A stretch of DNA of 64,000 nt from the NCBI RefSeq assembly GCF_023277745.1, contig NZ_CP086322.1:1550001-1614000 (forward strand), given 5' to 3'. The notes under the pieces were generated by a model that was given only the letters and a program-made list of their open reading frames with translations, had not been told where the DNA came from and searched no databases. Source of the DNA: Streptomyces halobius (GTDB lineage: Bacteria > Actinomycetota > Actinomycetes > Streptomycetales > Streptomycetaceae). The position numbers were made by a program, and so were the translations under genes. Below are positions 8,938-19,056 of the stretch, piece after piece (the stretch's first letter is position 1; each line of letters begins with the position of its first letter).

Positions 8938-11079
8938 GTGACCAGGCAGACCGGACCGCCGGATCACGACGGCTACGACCCCCGCGCCCATCTGCAGCCC
9001 CGCCGGGTCGAGGAGTCCGCGCCCGGCGTGTCGCACCATGAGCCCCTCGGCCTGCGCGAACGGCTCTCGCTCAACCGGATGGGCACCTTCGACTGGGATC
9101 TGGACACCGGGTACATGACCCTGGACCCCGGCGCGCTGGCGGTGTTCGATCTGCGCCCGGAGGAGTACGACGGTGCGCCGATGTCCCTGATCTCCCGGGT
9201 GCCGGGGGAGGAAGGGCTGCGGCTGGACGCGGCGCTCTCCCAGGCGCTGCAGGACGGCAGCTCGTCCTACGGTGCGTACTTCCGTGTCCGGCGCCGTGAC
9301 GGGACCATGCGCTGGACGCACTCCCAGGGCCGGATCCTGCATGACGACGGCGGGCTGCCGTACCGGGTCATCGGCATCGTCCGGGAGGCGTCCAGCGAGC
9401 TGGCGGACTCCGCGCTGCTGCGCTCGGTCCGGCAGGAGCGGCAGCGGCAGACGGTGATGGTGCAGCAGATCACGGCCGCGCTGGCCCGCGCGCTGTCCGT
9501 CGAGGATGTGACCCGGGTGCTCACCGGGACCGGCGGCGCCCGGCGGTTCGGCGCGGACGGGCTGGTCCTGGGACTGGTCGAGGGCGGACGGTTCGAGGTC
9601 ATCGCGGCCACCGGGCTGGAGGGCGAGGTGCCCGAGGAGCTGATGAGCTCCCGGCTGGACGACACTCTGCCGCTGTCGGACGCGGCGAGCTCGCGGCGGC
9701 CCTCCTTCCTGGGCACCCGGGGCGAGCTGATCGCCCGCTATCCGCGGCTGCGCCACTACAGTCGGGCGCTCCCGGCGGGCAGCTCCGCCTTTCTGCCGCT
9801 GATCGCGCAGGACACCGTCATCGGGGCGCTGGGGCTGTTCAACGCCGAGCCGTCGGTGCCGTCGACGGAGGCGAAGAACCTGGCGCTGGCGCTGGCCGGT
9901 GTCGTCGCGCAGTCGGTGCAGCGGGCCACCCTCTTCGACCAGGAGCGGGAGTTCGCGACGGGGCTGCAGGAGACGATGCTGCCGCGTCGGGTCCCGGCCA
10001 TCACCGGCGGTGAGGTCGCCGTCCGCTACCACCCGGCGAGCGTCGGACGGGACGTCGGCGGCGACTGGTACGACGTGGTCCCGCTGCCTCAGGGGCGCAC
10101 CGGGCTCGTGGTGGGCGATGTGCAGGGCCATGACACTCATGCGGCCGCCGTCATGGGCCAGTTGCGGATCGCCCTGCGCGCGTACGCCAGCGAGGGGCAC
10201 ACTCCGGAGACGGTGCTGGTGCGGGCCTCCCGCTTCCTGGCGGAGCTGGAGACCGAACGGTTCGCGACCTGTACGTATGTGCAGGCCGATCTGGAGTCGG
10301 GCGCACTGCACGTGGCACGGGCCGGCCATCTCGGTCCGATGGTCAGCGACGGGTCCGGGCACATCGACTGGCCCCGGATCCGCGGCGGGCTGCCGCTGGG
10401 CCTGGCCACGGCCTTCGGCCACGACCACTTCCCGGAGACGCAGCTGTTCCTCGAACCGGGGTCGACGCTGCTGCTGTGCACCGACGGCCTGGTGGAGCAG
10501 CCCGGACGGGACATCTCCGCGGGCATCGACGCGCTGTCCGCGGCGGTCCGGGAGGGGCCCCCGGAGCTGGACGCGCTCGCCGACCGGCTCTCGGGCCAGC
10601 TGTGGGCGGCGCCCGGCTCGGAGGACGACATGGCGCTTCTGCTGCTGCACCGGCTGCCGCAGCGCGGTGCCGCCGTCACGCCCCGGCTGCGGCTGCACGT
10701 CCACCAGGCCGACCCGGCGGGGGCCGCGGAGGTCCGCTCGGCGCTGCGCCGCACCCTGGACCAGTGGCGGGCGGGCGAGGTCGCGCACAACATCGAGGTC
10801 GCCGCGTCCGAGCTGATCGCCAACGCGCTGACGCACACCGAGAGCGGCGCCCTGGTCACCGTGGAGCTGCTGCCCGGCAACCTGCGGCGGATCCGGCTGG
10901 AGGTCGAGGACCGCTCCAGCCAGTGGCCCCGGCGCCGCAGCCCCGGCGAGACCGCCACGTCCGGTCGGGGCCTGCTCCTGGTGGACGCCCTCGCGGACCG
11001 CTGGGGCGCGGAGCCGCGGGGGTCGGGGAAGGCGCTGTGGTGCGAGTTCACGGTGGCGCGGTCGCGGGGCCGGACGTGA
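8938..11079 (+). CDS. PAS-GAF-PP2C (SpoIIE/RsbU-type) phosphatase with HATPase domain
   Basis: A 713-residue multidomain signalling protein. A PAS domain (about 40-145) starts at MGTFDWDLDTGYM. A GAF-like domain (about 165-335) follows, then a SpoIIE/RsbU PP2C phosphatase (about 345-560: MLPRRVPAI, GGDWYDVVPL, GDVQGHD, CTDGLVE, EDDMALLLL), and a C-terminal RsbW-like ATPase (about 585-710: ELIANALTH, GRGLLLVDALADRWG). Proteins of this type dephosphorylate anti-sigma-factor antagonists in partner-switching control of stress or developmental sigma factors. GTG at 8938 was chosen because GGAGG sits 8 bases upstream. A paralogue with the same architecture lies at 31556-33618. No antagonist gene is adjacent, so the target is unknown. 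Confidence 0.92.
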   Translation: MTRQTGPPDHDGYDPRAHLQPRRVEESAPGVSHHEPLGLRERLSLNRMGTFDWDLDTGYMTLDPGALAVFDLRPEEYDGAPMSLISRVPGEEGLRLDAALSQALQDGSSSYGAYFRVRRRDGTMRWTHSQGRILHDDGGLPYRVIGIVREASSELADSALLRSVRQERQRQTVMVQQITAALARALSVEDVTRVLTGTGGARRFGADGLVLGLVEGGRFEVIAATGLEGEVPEELMSSRLDDTLPLSDAASSRRPSFLGTRGELIARYPRLRHYSRALPAGSSAFLPLIAQDTVIGALGLFNAEPSVPSTEAKNLALALAGVVAQSVQRATLFDQEREFATGLQETMLPRRVPAITGGEVAVRYHPASVGRDVGGDWYDVVPLPQGRTGLVVGDVQGHDTHAAAVMGQLRIALRAYASEGHTPETVLVRASRFLAELETERFATCTYVQADLESGALHVARAGHLGPMVSDGSGHIDWPRIRGGLPLGLATAFGHDHFPETQLFLEPGSTLLLCTDGLVEQPGRDISAGIDALSAAVREGPPELDALADRLSGQLWAAPGSEDDMALLLLHRLPQRGAAVTPRLRLHVHQADPAGAAEVRSALRRTLDQWRAGEVAHNIEVAASELIANALTHTESGALVTVELLPGNLRRIRLEVEDRSSQWPRRRSPGETATSGRGLLLVDALADRWGAEPRGSGKALWCEFTVARSRGRT

Positions 11080-11156
11080 CCGTTCCGTTCAGCCCCCGCC
11101 CCTTGTCTTCCGTGCCTTTCCCTTCAGCCCCTTCCCTCCAGTCCCCGGGGCTCCCT

Positions 11157-12554
11157 TCAGCCCTCGGGGCCGTACCACACCGTCGTCATATTGCAGAACT
11201 CCCGGATGCCGTGCCCGGACAGCTCCCGTCCGTAGCCGGAGCGCTTGGCGCCGCCGAACGGCAGGCCGGGGTGCGAAGCGGTCATCCCGTTGAAGTAGAC
11301 ACCGCCGGCCTGCAAGTCCCGTGCGACACGGGCCTGTTCGTCCGCGTCGTGGGTCCAGGCGTTGGAACTGAGTCCGAACGGCGTGTCGTTGGCGACCTTC
11401 ACCGCCTCGTCCAGGTCCGCCACGCGGTAGAGCGTGGCGACCGGGCCGAACGCCTCCTCGTGGTGGATACGCATCTCACGGGTGATGCCGTCGAGCACCG
11501 TCGGCTCGTAGAACCAGCCGGAGCTGTGGGCGGGCGGGCGACGGCCGCCGCACAGCGCCCGCGCGCCCCGGTGCACCGCGTCGTCGACCAGCTCCTCCAG
11601 GTCGGAGCGGCCCTGCTTGCTGGAGAGCGGCCCGATGTCGGTGTTCTCGTCCATCGGGTCACCGACCGCCAGCGCGGCCATCCCCGCGGTGAACCGCTCG
11701 GCGAACGCGTCATAGACATCGGTGTGGACAATGAAGCGCTTGGCCGCGATACAGGACTGGCCGTTGTTCTGGACCCGTGCGGTGACGCCGACGCGGGCGG
11801 CCTTGTCGAGGTCGGCCGACGGCAGTACGAGGAAGGGGTCGCTGCCGCCGAGTTCGAGGACGGTCTTCTTGACCTCGTCACCGGCGATGGAGGCGACGGA
11901 GCGGCCGGCGCCCTCGCTGCCGGTCAGCGTCGCGGCGGCGACACGCGGATCGCGCAGGATCTCCTCGACGGCGCCGGACCCGATCAGCAGGGTCTGGAAA
12001 CAGCCCTCGGGAAAGCCCGCTCTGCGGAAGAGTTCGTCCAGGTAGAGCGCGGTCTGCGGGACGTTCGACGCATGCTTGAGCAGTCCGGTGTTGCCCGCCA
12101 TCAGGGCGGGTGCGGCGAACCGCACGACCTGCCAGAGCGGGAAGTTCCACGGCATCACCGCGAGGACGGTGCCCATCGGGCGGTAGCGCACCACGGCGCG
12201 CGCCGCGCCGGAGTCCTGGACATCTGCGGGGTCGGGCTGCTCGTCGGCGAGGAGTTCCTCGGCGTGGGTCGCGTACCAGCGCATGGTCTTGGCGCATTTC
12301 GCGGCCTCCGCGCGGGCAGCGGCCAGCGTTTTTCCCATCTCGGTGGTCATGGTGCGGGCGATGCTGTCCCGGTCGGCGTCGAGCAGGTCGGCGGCCTTGA
12401 GCAGCCGCTCGGCCCGGTAGGCGAAGGACGTGTCGCGATACTGCTCGAAGGCTTGCTCGGCCCGGATCAGGTGGTCTTCGATCTCGCCCGCGTTGAGCGC
12501 GTCGAAGGTCTTCAGGGTCTCACCGGTGGTCGGGTTGACCGTGGCGATGGCCAT
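11157..12554 (-). CDS. gabD: NADP-dependent succinate-semialdehyde dehydrogenase
   Basis: An aldehyde dehydrogenase superfamily enzyme of 465 residues that oxidises succinate semialdehyde to succinate at the end of the GABA/putrescine route. Visible features are VMPWNFPLWQ (cofactor-binding Trp-Asn), LTGSEGAGRSVA, the general-base Glu in LELGGSDPF (about 235), the catalytic Cys in NNGQSCIAAKRF (about 267) and the C-terminal PFGGAKRSGYGRELS. The ATG at 12554 was chosen because AAGGAGG lies 8 bases upstream; two further possible starts just upstream sit too close to it. The subgroup is recognised by overall resemblance, so another short-chain semialdehyde could be the substrate. Confidence 0.88.
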   Translation of the reverse strand: MAIATVNPTTGETLKTFDALNAGEIEDHLIRAEQAFEQYRDTSFAYRAERLLKAADLLDADRDSIARTMTTEMGKTLAAARAEAAKCAKTMRWYATHAEELLADEQPDPADVQDSGAARAVVRYRPMGTVLAVMPWNFPLWQVVRFAAPALMAGNTGLLKHASNVPQTALYLDELFRRAGFPEGCFQTLLIGSGAVEEILRDPRVAAATLTGSEGAGRSVASIAGDEVKKTVLELGGSDPFLVLPSADLDKAARVGVTARVQNNGQSCIAAKRFIVHTDVYDAFAERFTAGMAALAVGDPMDENTDIGPLSSKQGRSDLEELVDDAVHRGARALCGGRRPPAHSSGWFYEPTVLDGITREMRIHHEEAFGPVATLYRVADLDEAVKVANDTPFGLSSNAWTHDADEQARVARDLQAGGVYFNGMTASHPGLPFGGAKRSGYGRELSGHGIREFCNMTTVWYGPEG

Positions 12555-12587
12555 GGTCATCACCTCCTTCGGTGGTGCGGACGGCCC

Positions 12588-12896
12588 CTACTCGGTGAGG
12601 GGTGAGGGGGCCGGGGACGGTTCGGGCACCGGGTCCGGGTCGGGGCCGGGCGGACGCGGGACCGGAGACGGTTCCGGTTCCCCGGGACCGGGCGGTTCGG
12701 GCACCGGCGGCGGACCGGGAGGCGGCTCCGGGACAGGGCCGGGAGGGGGGCCTCCCGGGTCCGGGGGCGGTACGGGCTGTGGATCGCGGTCCAGGGCGCG
12801 GTCACTGCGGGTGAACGGTTGCCGCTGCACTGGGGGCCTCCAGATCGAGACGGCTGGTGACACATGGACCCCCGTACCCGAGTCTGGCCCGTCCAT
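12588..12896 (-). CDS. Proline-rich repeat ORF, uncertain
   Basis: A 102-residue frame whose second half is almost entirely Pro plus Gly/Glu/Asp (PGPVPEPPPGPPPVPEP pattern), from short GC-rich repeats. It ends just before the Shine-Dalgarno sequence of the aldehyde dehydrogenase gene on the same strand. No signal peptide, no good ribosome site and no recognised domain. It may be a short proline-rich protein, the decayed tail of a longer gene, or simply low-complexity DNA. Confidence 0.25.
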   Translation of the reverse strand: MDGPDSGTGVHVSPAVSIWRPPVQRQPFTRSDRALDRDPQPVPPPDPGGPPPGPVPEPPPGPPPVPEPPGPGEPEPSPVPRPPGPDPDPVPEPSPAPSPLTE

Positions 12897-12918
12897 GGCC
12901 TCGGCGCACTATCGATTT

Positions 12919-12986
12919 CCGGGCGGGTCCGGCAGGCGATGTCCGGGCGGGTCCGGCAGGCGATGTCCGGGCGGGTCCGGCGGGCG
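12919..12986. repeat. 24-bp tandem repeat, about 2.8 copies
   Basis: A 24-base unit starting CCGGGCGGGTCCGGCAGG is repeated at 12919, 12943 and 12967 (the last copy is partial and diverged). It lies directly downstream of the ABC transporter operon, where a terminator would be expected, but no clear hairpin is formed. Confidence 0.75.
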
Positions 12987-12990
12987 CGGC

Positions 12991-15282
12991 TCACCCGGCC
13001 GACTCCGCGGTGAGCGGGAAGTGGCAGGCCACCCGGTGGCCGGGCGTCTCCGGCTCGGCCGGTGGGGGTTCGGTGGTTCCGCACAGCTCGGTGGCGGCCG
13101 GGCAGCGGGTGCGGAAGCGGCACCCGGAGGGCGGGGTGGCGGCGGAGGGGGTCTCGCCGGTGAGCGGGGCGCCGGCCCGGGTGGCGTCCGGATCGGGGAC
13201 GTTGACCGTGTCCAGCAGCCCTCGGGTGTAGGGGTGCAGCGGGCGGGCGAAGACCCGCTCGGCGGGGCCGGTCTCGACCAGTTTGCCGAGGTACATCACA
13301 CCGACCGAGTCCGCGAGGTGCCGCACCACCGCCAGGTCGTGCGAGATGAACAGATAGGTGAGTCCCTTGTCCCGCTGCAGATCGCGCATGAGGTTGAGGA
13401 TCTGTGCCTGGACGGATACGTCGAGCGCGGAGACCGGTTCATCGGCGACGATCAGGGACGGCGCCGGCGCGAGGGCGCGGGCCAGGGCGAGACGCTGGCG
13501 CTGGCCGCCGGAGAACTCGTGCGGATAGCGGTCCACCGCGCCTCGCGGCAGTCCGACGTCGTCCAACAGGCCGGCGATGCGTCGCCGCTGCTCCGCCGTG
13601 TCGCCGAGGCCCTGGATGGCGAGCGGTTCGCGCAGTACGGCGCCCACCCGCATCCGGGGGTCCATGGCCGCGTAGGAGTCCTGGAACATCAGCTGCACCT
13701 CGCGCCGATGCGTGCGGAGTTCCCGCTTGGTGAGGGTGCTGATGTCGCGGCCGGCGAAGTGAACGGTGCCGCCCGTGGGTGCCTCCAGGCCGACGACCAT
13801 CCGGGCGACGGTGGACTTGCCGCAGCCGGACTCCCCCACGATGCCGAAGGTCTCCCCGCGCCGCACCGTGAGCGAGACCCCGGCCACCGCGCTGACCTGC
13901 GCAGCGGCGCCCTTCCGGCGGACGAAGGGGCCACCGCGCAGCGGATAGGACTTGCTGACGCCGACCAGTCGCAGCACCGTTTCGTCCGTACGGACCGGGG
14001 GCGTGGCGGGTGCGGGCGGGCGGACCTCGGCGATCGCGTCGGCGCCGGGTGCCGGATCGACGGGGTGGAAGCAGGCGAAGTCATGGGTGGTGCCAGTGCA
14101 CCTGCCGTCTGGTCCTCCAGCGCCTCTGGCGCCACCGGGGCCGATCCCCGCTTTCCCGGCACGTCCCGCCCCGACGCCCGCTCCCCCGCCACCATCGCCG
14201 TGCCCGTCGCCGTCGCCCGTCAGCTCCGGCTCCGTCGCGCGGCAGATGTCGGTGACGAACCCGCAGCGTGGGGCGAAGCGGCAGCCCACGGGACGGGTGA
14301 CGAGGGACGGCGGCAGGCCGGGGACGGTGAACAGCGAGTGGCGCCCCTTGGTGCCGTACTCTGCGGCATCGGTAGCGCCTGTGGTGTCACCGGTGGCCGG
14401 GGCGCCGTCCACCGGTCCCCGGGGGAATGCGGGGAGGGCCGCGAGCAGGGCCTGGGTGTAGCGGTGCCGCGGGGCGGCGAACAGCGGCCGTACGGGGGCA
14501 CGCTCGGCGATCCGCCCGCCGTACATCACCGCCACCCGGTCGACCCGGCGGGCGATCACCCCGAGGTCGTGGGTGACCAGGATCATCGCCATGCCGAGGC
14601 GCTCGCGCAGCTCGTCGATGAGTTCCAGGATCTGGTGCCGGGTGGTGACGTCGAGGGCGGTGGTCGGCTCGTCGGCGATCAGCAGCCGGGGTTCGCAGAC
14701 CAGCGCCATGGCGATCGCGACGCGCTGCCGCATACCGCCGCTGAGCTGATGGGGATGCTGCTTCATCCGCTCGCCGGGGCGCGGCATACCGACCAGGCGC
14801 AGGGTCTCCTCGGCCTTCGCCCAGGCTTCGGCCCTGGTCGACTCCGTGTGCAGCAGAAGGGGTTCGGCGACCTGGGCGCCGATGGTGAGGGTCGGGTTGA
14901 GGGAGGTCAGCGGGTCCTGGAAGACCGTGCCGATGGTGTTGCCGCGGATGTCGCGAAGTACCGGTTCGGGGGCGGCGGCGAGGTCCGTTCCGTCGAAGAG
15001 GACGCGACCGCCGGTGATCCTGCCGCCGTTCGGGAGCAGGCCGAGGACGGCGAGCGCGGTCATCGTCTTGCCGCAGCCGGATTCGCCGACGATGCCGAGC
15101 GCTTCCCCGGGGGCGAGGTCGAGGTCGACGCCGTCGAGGGCATGGACGGTGCGGCCGCGGCCGGTGATCTCGACACGCAGGTCGTCAAGGGTCAGGAGCG
15201 GGTCGGTGATGGAGCCGGTCGTCGAGTCGGTGACCGAGCTGGTCGCCGAGTCGGTCGTCGAGCCGTTCGTCGAGTCGGTCAT
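12991..15282 (-). CDS. Fused OppD/OppF-type peptide ABC transporter ATPase
   Basis: Two complete oligopeptide-importer ATPases in one polypeptide of about 763 residues. The first has Walker A GESGCGKT (about 67), signature LSGGMRQR (about 182) and Walker [13 protein letters not shown], then an OppD-type tail (CRFAPRCGF). A Gly-rich linker of roughly 100 residues follows. The second has Walker [10 protein letters not shown] (about 484), [15 protein letters not shown] and [12 protein letters not shown], then a [14 protein letters not shown] tail. ATG at 15282 was chosen. An in-frame ATG at 15396 would add 38 residues of imperfect repeats (STDARLNE twice), but its GGAGG lies only one base away. 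It powers import with the two permeases and the lipoprotein upstream in the same operon. Confidence 0.9.
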   Translation of the reverse strand: MTDSTNGSTTDSATSSVTDSTTGSITDPLLTLDDLRVEITGRGRTVHALDGVDLDLAPGEALGIVGESGCGKTMTALAVLGLLPNGGRITGGRVLFDGTDLAAAPEPVLRDIRGNTIGTVFQDPLTSLNPTLTIGAQVAEPLLLHTESTRAEAWAKAEETLRLVGMPRPGERMKQHPHQLSGGMRQRVAIAMALVCEPRLLIADEPTTALDVTTRHQILELIDELRERLGMAMILVTHDLGVIARRVDRVAVMYGGRIAERAPVRPLFAAPRHRYTQALLAALPAFPRGPVDGAPATGDTTGATDAAEYGTKGRHSLFTVPGLPPSLVTRPVGCRFAPRCGFVTDICRATEPELTGDGDGHGDGGGGAGVGAGRAGKAGIGPGGARGAGGPDGRCTGTTHDFACFHPVDPAPGADAIAEVRPPAPATPPVRTDETVLRLVGVSKSYPLRGGPFVRRKGAAAQVSAVAGVSLTVRRGETFGIVGESGCGKSTVARMVVGLEAPTGGTVHFAGRDISTLTKRELRTHRREVQLMFQDSYAAMDPRMRVGAVLREPLAIQGLGDTAEQRRRIAGLLDDVGLPRGAVDRYPHEFSGGQRQRLALARALAPAPSLIVADEPVSALDVSVQAQILNLMRDLQRDKGLTYLFISHDLAVVRHLADSVGVMYLGKLVETGPAERVFARPLHPYTRGLLDTVNVPDPDATRAGAPLTGETPSAATPPSGCRFRTRCPAATELCGTTEPPPAEPETPGHRVACHFPLTAESAG

Positions 15283-15413
15283 GGGGCCTCGGTTCTTGTT
15301 CAGGGCCGCGGGTTCCTCGTCAGGGCCTCGGTTCTCGTTCAGCCGTGCGTCGGTGCTCGTGCCTCGGCGCTCGTTGAGCCGTGCGTCGGTGCTCATGCCT
15401 CCGTGCTCGTACG

Positions 15414-16304
15414 TCAGCGCTTGTTCAGCCGTACGTCGAAGGCATCCCGCAGCCCGTCCCCGATGACGTTGAAGGCGGCGACGACCAGCACGATCGCGAG
15501 GCCCGGCGGGAAGATCAGCCACCAGTGGCCGACCTGGGTGTAGGTGAGGCCGGCGGAGAGCATGGAGCCCCAGTCGGCGGCGGGCGGCGGGATGGACAGG
15601 CCCAGGAAGGACAGATAGGCGACGTAGAGGATGGCGTCGGCGATCTGGAAGGTGGCGTTGACGATGACGGTGCCGATGGCGTTGGGGAGGATGTGCCGGA
15701 ACACCGCCCGGCCACCGCCACCCCCCATCAGCCGCATCGCGTGGAGGTAGTCGCGGCTGCGCAGCGCGAGCGCCTCGCCGCGGATGAGCCGGGCCGGGGA
15801 GAGCCAGGCCACGGAGGCGATGATCAGGATGAGCAGGGGCTTGCTGGGGGTGACGATCGCGGCGACCACGACGAGCAGGAAGAGCGCCGGGATGGCGAGC
15901 GCGGCGTCGGTGATCCGCATCATCGCGGCGTCGGCCCAGCCGCCGAAGTAGCCCGCGACCGCGCCGTAGGCCGTCCCGAAGAGAGTGGCCAACAACCCGG
16001 CGGCCAGGCCGACTTCGAGTGAGGTGCGGCCGCCGTGCATCAGCCGGCCGAGCAGGTCGTAGCCGAGGTCGGTGGTGCCGAGCGGGTGGTCGCCTCCGGG
16101 GGCGAGGCCGGCCTGGGAGAGGTCGGTGTGGATCTGGTCGGTGGGGTGGAGCAGCGGCCCCAGGTAGCAGAAGGCGAGCAGTCCGAGGAGCAGCAGCGCG
16201 CCGGTGAGGGCGAGCTTGTTGCGGGCGAAGACGGCGAGGGTGCGGCGGACCGGTCCCGGTGTGGTGAGGCCGTCGTCGGCGGTGGGGACATCGATGGCGG
16301 TCAC
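15414..16304 (-). CDS. Peptide ABC transporter permease (DppC/OppC type)
   Basis: A 296-residue inner-membrane permease with about six transmembrane segments. The N-terminal OppC-type helix is followed by the HPLGTTDLGYDLLGRLMHGGR periplasmic motif. The cytoplasmic EAA loop (EALALRSRDYLHAMRLMGGG) and ILPNAIGTVIV follow. Its GTG start at 16304 overlaps the stop of the other permease by four bases (GTGA), indicating translational coupling. It forms the pore with the DppB-type permease. Confidence 0.92.
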   Translation of the reverse strand: MTAIDVPTADDGLTTPGPVRRTLAVFARNKLALTGALLLLGLLAFCYLGPLLHPTDQIHTDLSQAGLAPGGDHPLGTTDLGYDLLGRLMHGGRTSLEVGLAAGLLATLFGTAYGAVAGYFGGWADAAMMRITDAALAIPALFLLVVVAAIVTPSKPLLILIIASVAWLSPARLIRGEALALRSRDYLHAMRLMGGGGGRAVFRHILPNAIGTVIVNATFQIADAILYVAYLSFLGLSIPPPAADWGSMLSAGLTYTQVGHWWLIFPPGLAIVLVVAAFNVIGDGLRDAFDVRLNKR

Positions 16305-17251
16305 GTCACGCTCCTGATGCGCGGGTCGAGGAGGGCGTAGGCGATGTCGGTGAGCAGCGAGCCGAGGACGGTGGCGACGCCGACGACGAGGGTGACGCCG
16401 AGCAGGACCGGGAAGTCCGAGCTCTGGGCCGCGTTCCAGAACAGCAGCCCCATTCCTGGATAGTTGAACAACGACTCGACGACGAGCGTGCCGCTGAAGA
16501 GGGTGGGGAGGTGGAGCCCGAGGAGGGTGGCCAGCGGGATGAGGGCGTTCCGCAGGACGTGTCGGGCCATGATCCGCGCGTTGGACTGGCCTTTGGCGCG
16601 CGCTGTGCGGACGTATTCCTCGCTGAGGTTGTCCAGGACGGCGGAGCGCATATAGCGGCTGAAGGCGGCGATGATGCCGAGCGCGGCGGTAACGACGGGC
16701 AGTACGAGAGCGGGCGGGTCGGTGAGGATGCCGCCGACGGTGTCGGCCTGAGGTGCTTCGGCGGGGAAGAGCTGCAGCTGCTGGCTGAAGACGAGGATGA
16801 GGACCAGGCCGAGGAAGAACACCGGGGTGGCGTAGGCGAGGAAGGCCGCGGCGGTCAGCAGGTAGTCGGCGGCCCTGCCGCGGCGTACGGCCTGGAGGAT
16901 GCCGAGCGGGACGGCCGACAGGGCGGCGAGGGCGAGGGCCAGGCCCGCGAGCAGGGCGGTCTTCGGGAGCCGTTCGCCGAGCAGCGAGGCGACGGTCCGG
17001 TTGAGTCGGTACGACTCGCCGAGGTCACCGGAGAGCAGCCGGCCGAGGTATATGACGTACTGCTCGGGCGGTGAACGGTCGTATCCCTGCTGGTGGTTGA
17101 AGTGGGCGATGGCTTCGGGGGTGGCCTGGACGCCGAGGATGGCGCGGGCCGGGCCGCCGGGGAGCAGGTGCAGCAGGACGAAGACGATGACGGAGACGAG
17201 CAGCAGCACGACGGCGGCCTGGCCGAGGCGCTTGACGAGGAAGTGGATCAT
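16301..17251 (-). CDS. Peptide ABC transporter permease (DppB/OppB type)
   Basis: A 316-residue inner-membrane permease. The N-terminus (FLVKRLGQAAVVLLLVSVIV) is the classic first helix of DppB/OppB proteins, followed by LPGGPARAILG, further helices and the EAA loop (EYVRTARAKGQSNARIMARH). The ATG at 17251 overlaps the stop of the solute-binding lipoprotein gene (ATGA). It works with the DppC-type permease and the fused ATPase downstream. Confidence 0.92.
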   Translation of the reverse strand: MIHFLVKRLGQAAVVLLLVSVIVFVLLHLLPGGPARAILGVQATPEAIAHFNHQQGYDRSPPEQYVIYLGRLLSGDLGESYRLNRTVASLLGERLPKTALLAGLALALAALSAVPLGILQAVRRGRAADYLLTAAAFLAYATPVFFLGLVLILVFSQQLQLFPAEAPQADTVGGILTDPPALVLPVVTAALGIIAAFSRYMRSAVLDNLSEEYVRTARAKGQSNARIMARHVLRNALIPLATLLGLHLPTLFSGTLVVESLFNYPGMGLLFWNAAQSSDFPVLLGVTLVVGVATVLGSLLTDIAYALLDPRIRSVT

Positions 17252-19056
17252 TTGCCGACGCCTCCCCTCTTGGCCTCCTTGACGAAATACCAGTCCTGGG
17301 GCGCGAGGCTGAGCGTCGGGTTCTGGTCGATGCCGCGCAGGTCATTGCGAATGGCGGAGACTTGATAGGCGGGGTTGGGGGTCCACAGCACGGGCAGCTG
17401 ACGGGCGACCTCGCGGGCGTAGTCGCGCAGTGCGGACGGGTCGTCGGAGTATTCGGTGTCGCGGATCAGCCGGTCGGTGCGCGGGTCGGACCAATTGCCC
17501 ATATTCGAGGGGGCGCCGGTGGCGAAGAGCTTCTCCCCGCTGGGGTCGGGCGGGAAATACCAACTGCCCTGAGTGCCGAAGAAGCCGAGCTGCCATTCCG
17601 CGCAGGCAGGTTCGGACTTCTTGCAGGGGACGGTGGTGCCCAGCACCGTGTTGAGTGGCTGCTGTCGGATGTCGAGGGTGATGCCGGCCTTGCCGAATTC
17701 GGATTTGATGACCTGCATGGTGTGGGAGGTCTCGGTCGAGCCGGACTGGGAGAGCAGCGAGAACCGTAATTCCCGGCCTCCTTTGATGCCCGCGCCGCAT
17801 TCCCGCATACCGGTACCGGGTCGTACGCAGCGCAGTCCACCGCCCCGGTCGGCCCACCCGTGCGCGGCGAGCAGCGCTTTCGCCTTCTTCGGGTCGTAGG
17901 GGTATGGGGCACCCTCCAGGAGACCGGCGGGGACCGGGCCGAGGGTGGGCGCGGCGCTGCCGTGCCAGATCACCCGGGAGATGGCGGGCTGGTCGATGAG
18001 GTGCTGAAGTGCCTGACGCAGATAGGTCTGGCGCAGCAGGGGCCCGGCCGTGGGGTGGTGGAAGTTGAGGACGATATAGGTGATCGCCCAGCCCTCCCAC
18101 GGGTCGATGCGATAACCCATCTCCTTGAACTTCGCGGACTGCGCCATGACGGACGGCGGAATGTAGCCGTAGTCGACACCGCCGGCGCGCAGCACATTGA
18201 ATTCGGAGTCGGCGGTGGTGAAGGGTTTGAGGATGACGCGGTCGAGGTGGGGTTTGTCCGGTCCCCGGTACTCTTTGTTGGGGATCAGGGACACCTGTCC
18301 CGAAGTGTTCCACTCCTCGATCGTCCAGGGCCCGTTGACAGTCTTCCACAGCGGATCGGTGGCGAATTTCGAGAATTGTCTGGCGTGCCGCATCAGCCGG
18401 GCGAAGGTTTCTTTCGGACCTTGGTGGCGGGGGTTCCAGGCATGGGCGGGAAGGGCGACGAAGTCCTGGAGTTCGTTGGCGGTGAACCATGCCGGGTTGT
18501 ATGCGCGGTCGAGGCGGAGACGGAAGGTGCGGTCGTCGACGGTCTCGAACGCCTTGACGTCTTCCGGCATCAGCTTGGGTGAATAACCGGCCCACTCCTG
18601 CTTGTTGTGCTTGATGAGATCGAACCAGAACTTCACATCGCGGGTGGTGACGGGGGTGCCGTCGGACCATGCGTAGCCCTTCTTCAGCGTGATGCTCACG
18701 GTCTTGTTGCCGTCGCTGTAGCGGGGCTGTTCGGCGAGACCGCGCGGCGATTCCATGGTCAGCGTGTCGCCCTTTTGCTCGGGCTGGTAAAGCGGCAGGA
18801 ACAGCAGGTTCTGAATGGCGCTGTTGTACGTGGCCAGATAGCCGGGAGCACCGATGGGGAAGATCCAGTTGGGGGTGGCCGCGGGCGGCAGGGCCATGGT
18901 GGCGGTGCCGCCGTCGACGGGGATGCCGCCGGTGGGCCCAAGGTTGGTGACAACGTTGCCACGCGGGCTGCAGCCGACCAGTGCGAAGGTGCCGAGCAGG
19001 ACCGCGGCCAGGATGCGCCTCCGGGGCCCGCGGAGTCGTGTGCGGCGCGGGGCCAT
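17248..19056 (-). CDS. Peptide/solute-binding lipoprotein (SBP family 5)
   Basis: The extracellular substrate receptor of the importer, 602 residues. A basic N-terminus and hydrophobic core end in the lipobox FALVGCS, with the lipidated Cys near residue 29. The family-5 fold is seen in the GYAWSDGTPVTTRDVKFWFD segment (about 135) and FRLRLDRAYNPAWF. The ATG at 19056 has GGGAGG four bases upstream, so the longer frame to 19095 was rejected. First gene of the operon; the divergent ROK regulator starts 364 bp away. The ligand is probably a peptide, suggested by the M81 peptidase in the divergent operon (inference). Confidence 0.9.
   Translation of the reverse strand: MAPRRTRLRGPRRRILAAVLLGTFALVGCSPRGNVVTNLGPTGGIPVDGGTATMALPPAATPNWIFPIGAPGYLATYNSAIQNLLFLPLYQPEQKGDTLTMESPRGLAEQPRYSDGNKTVSITLKKGYAWSDGTPVTTRDVKFWFDLIKHNKQEWAGYSPKLMPEDVKAFETVDDRTFRLRLDRAYNPAWFTANELQDFVALPAHAWNPRHQGPKETFARLMRHARQFSKFATDPLWKTVNGPWTIEEWNTSGQVSLIPNKEYRGPDKPHLDRVILKPFTTADSEFNVLRAGGVDYGYIPPSVMAQSAKFKEMGYRIDPWEGWAITYIVLNFHHPTAGPLLRQTYLRQALQHLIDQPAISRVIWHGSAAPTLGPVPAGLLEGAPYPYDPKKAKALLAAHGWADRGGGLRCVRPGTGMRECGAGIKGGRELRFSLLSQSGSTETSHTMQVIKSEFGKAGITLDIRQQPLNTVLGTTVPCKKSEPACAEWQLGFFGTQGSWYFPPDPSGEKLFATGAPSNMGNWSDPRTDRLIRDTEYSDDPSALRDYAREVARQLPVLWTPNPAYQVSAIRNDLRGIDQNPTLSLAPQDWYFVKEAKRGGVGK

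Noticed and set aside
12588..12896. Collagen-like or PPE-type cell-surface gene
   Set aside because: The Pro-rich stretch lacks a signal peptide, a ribosome site and any domain. Kept only as an uncertain ORF.
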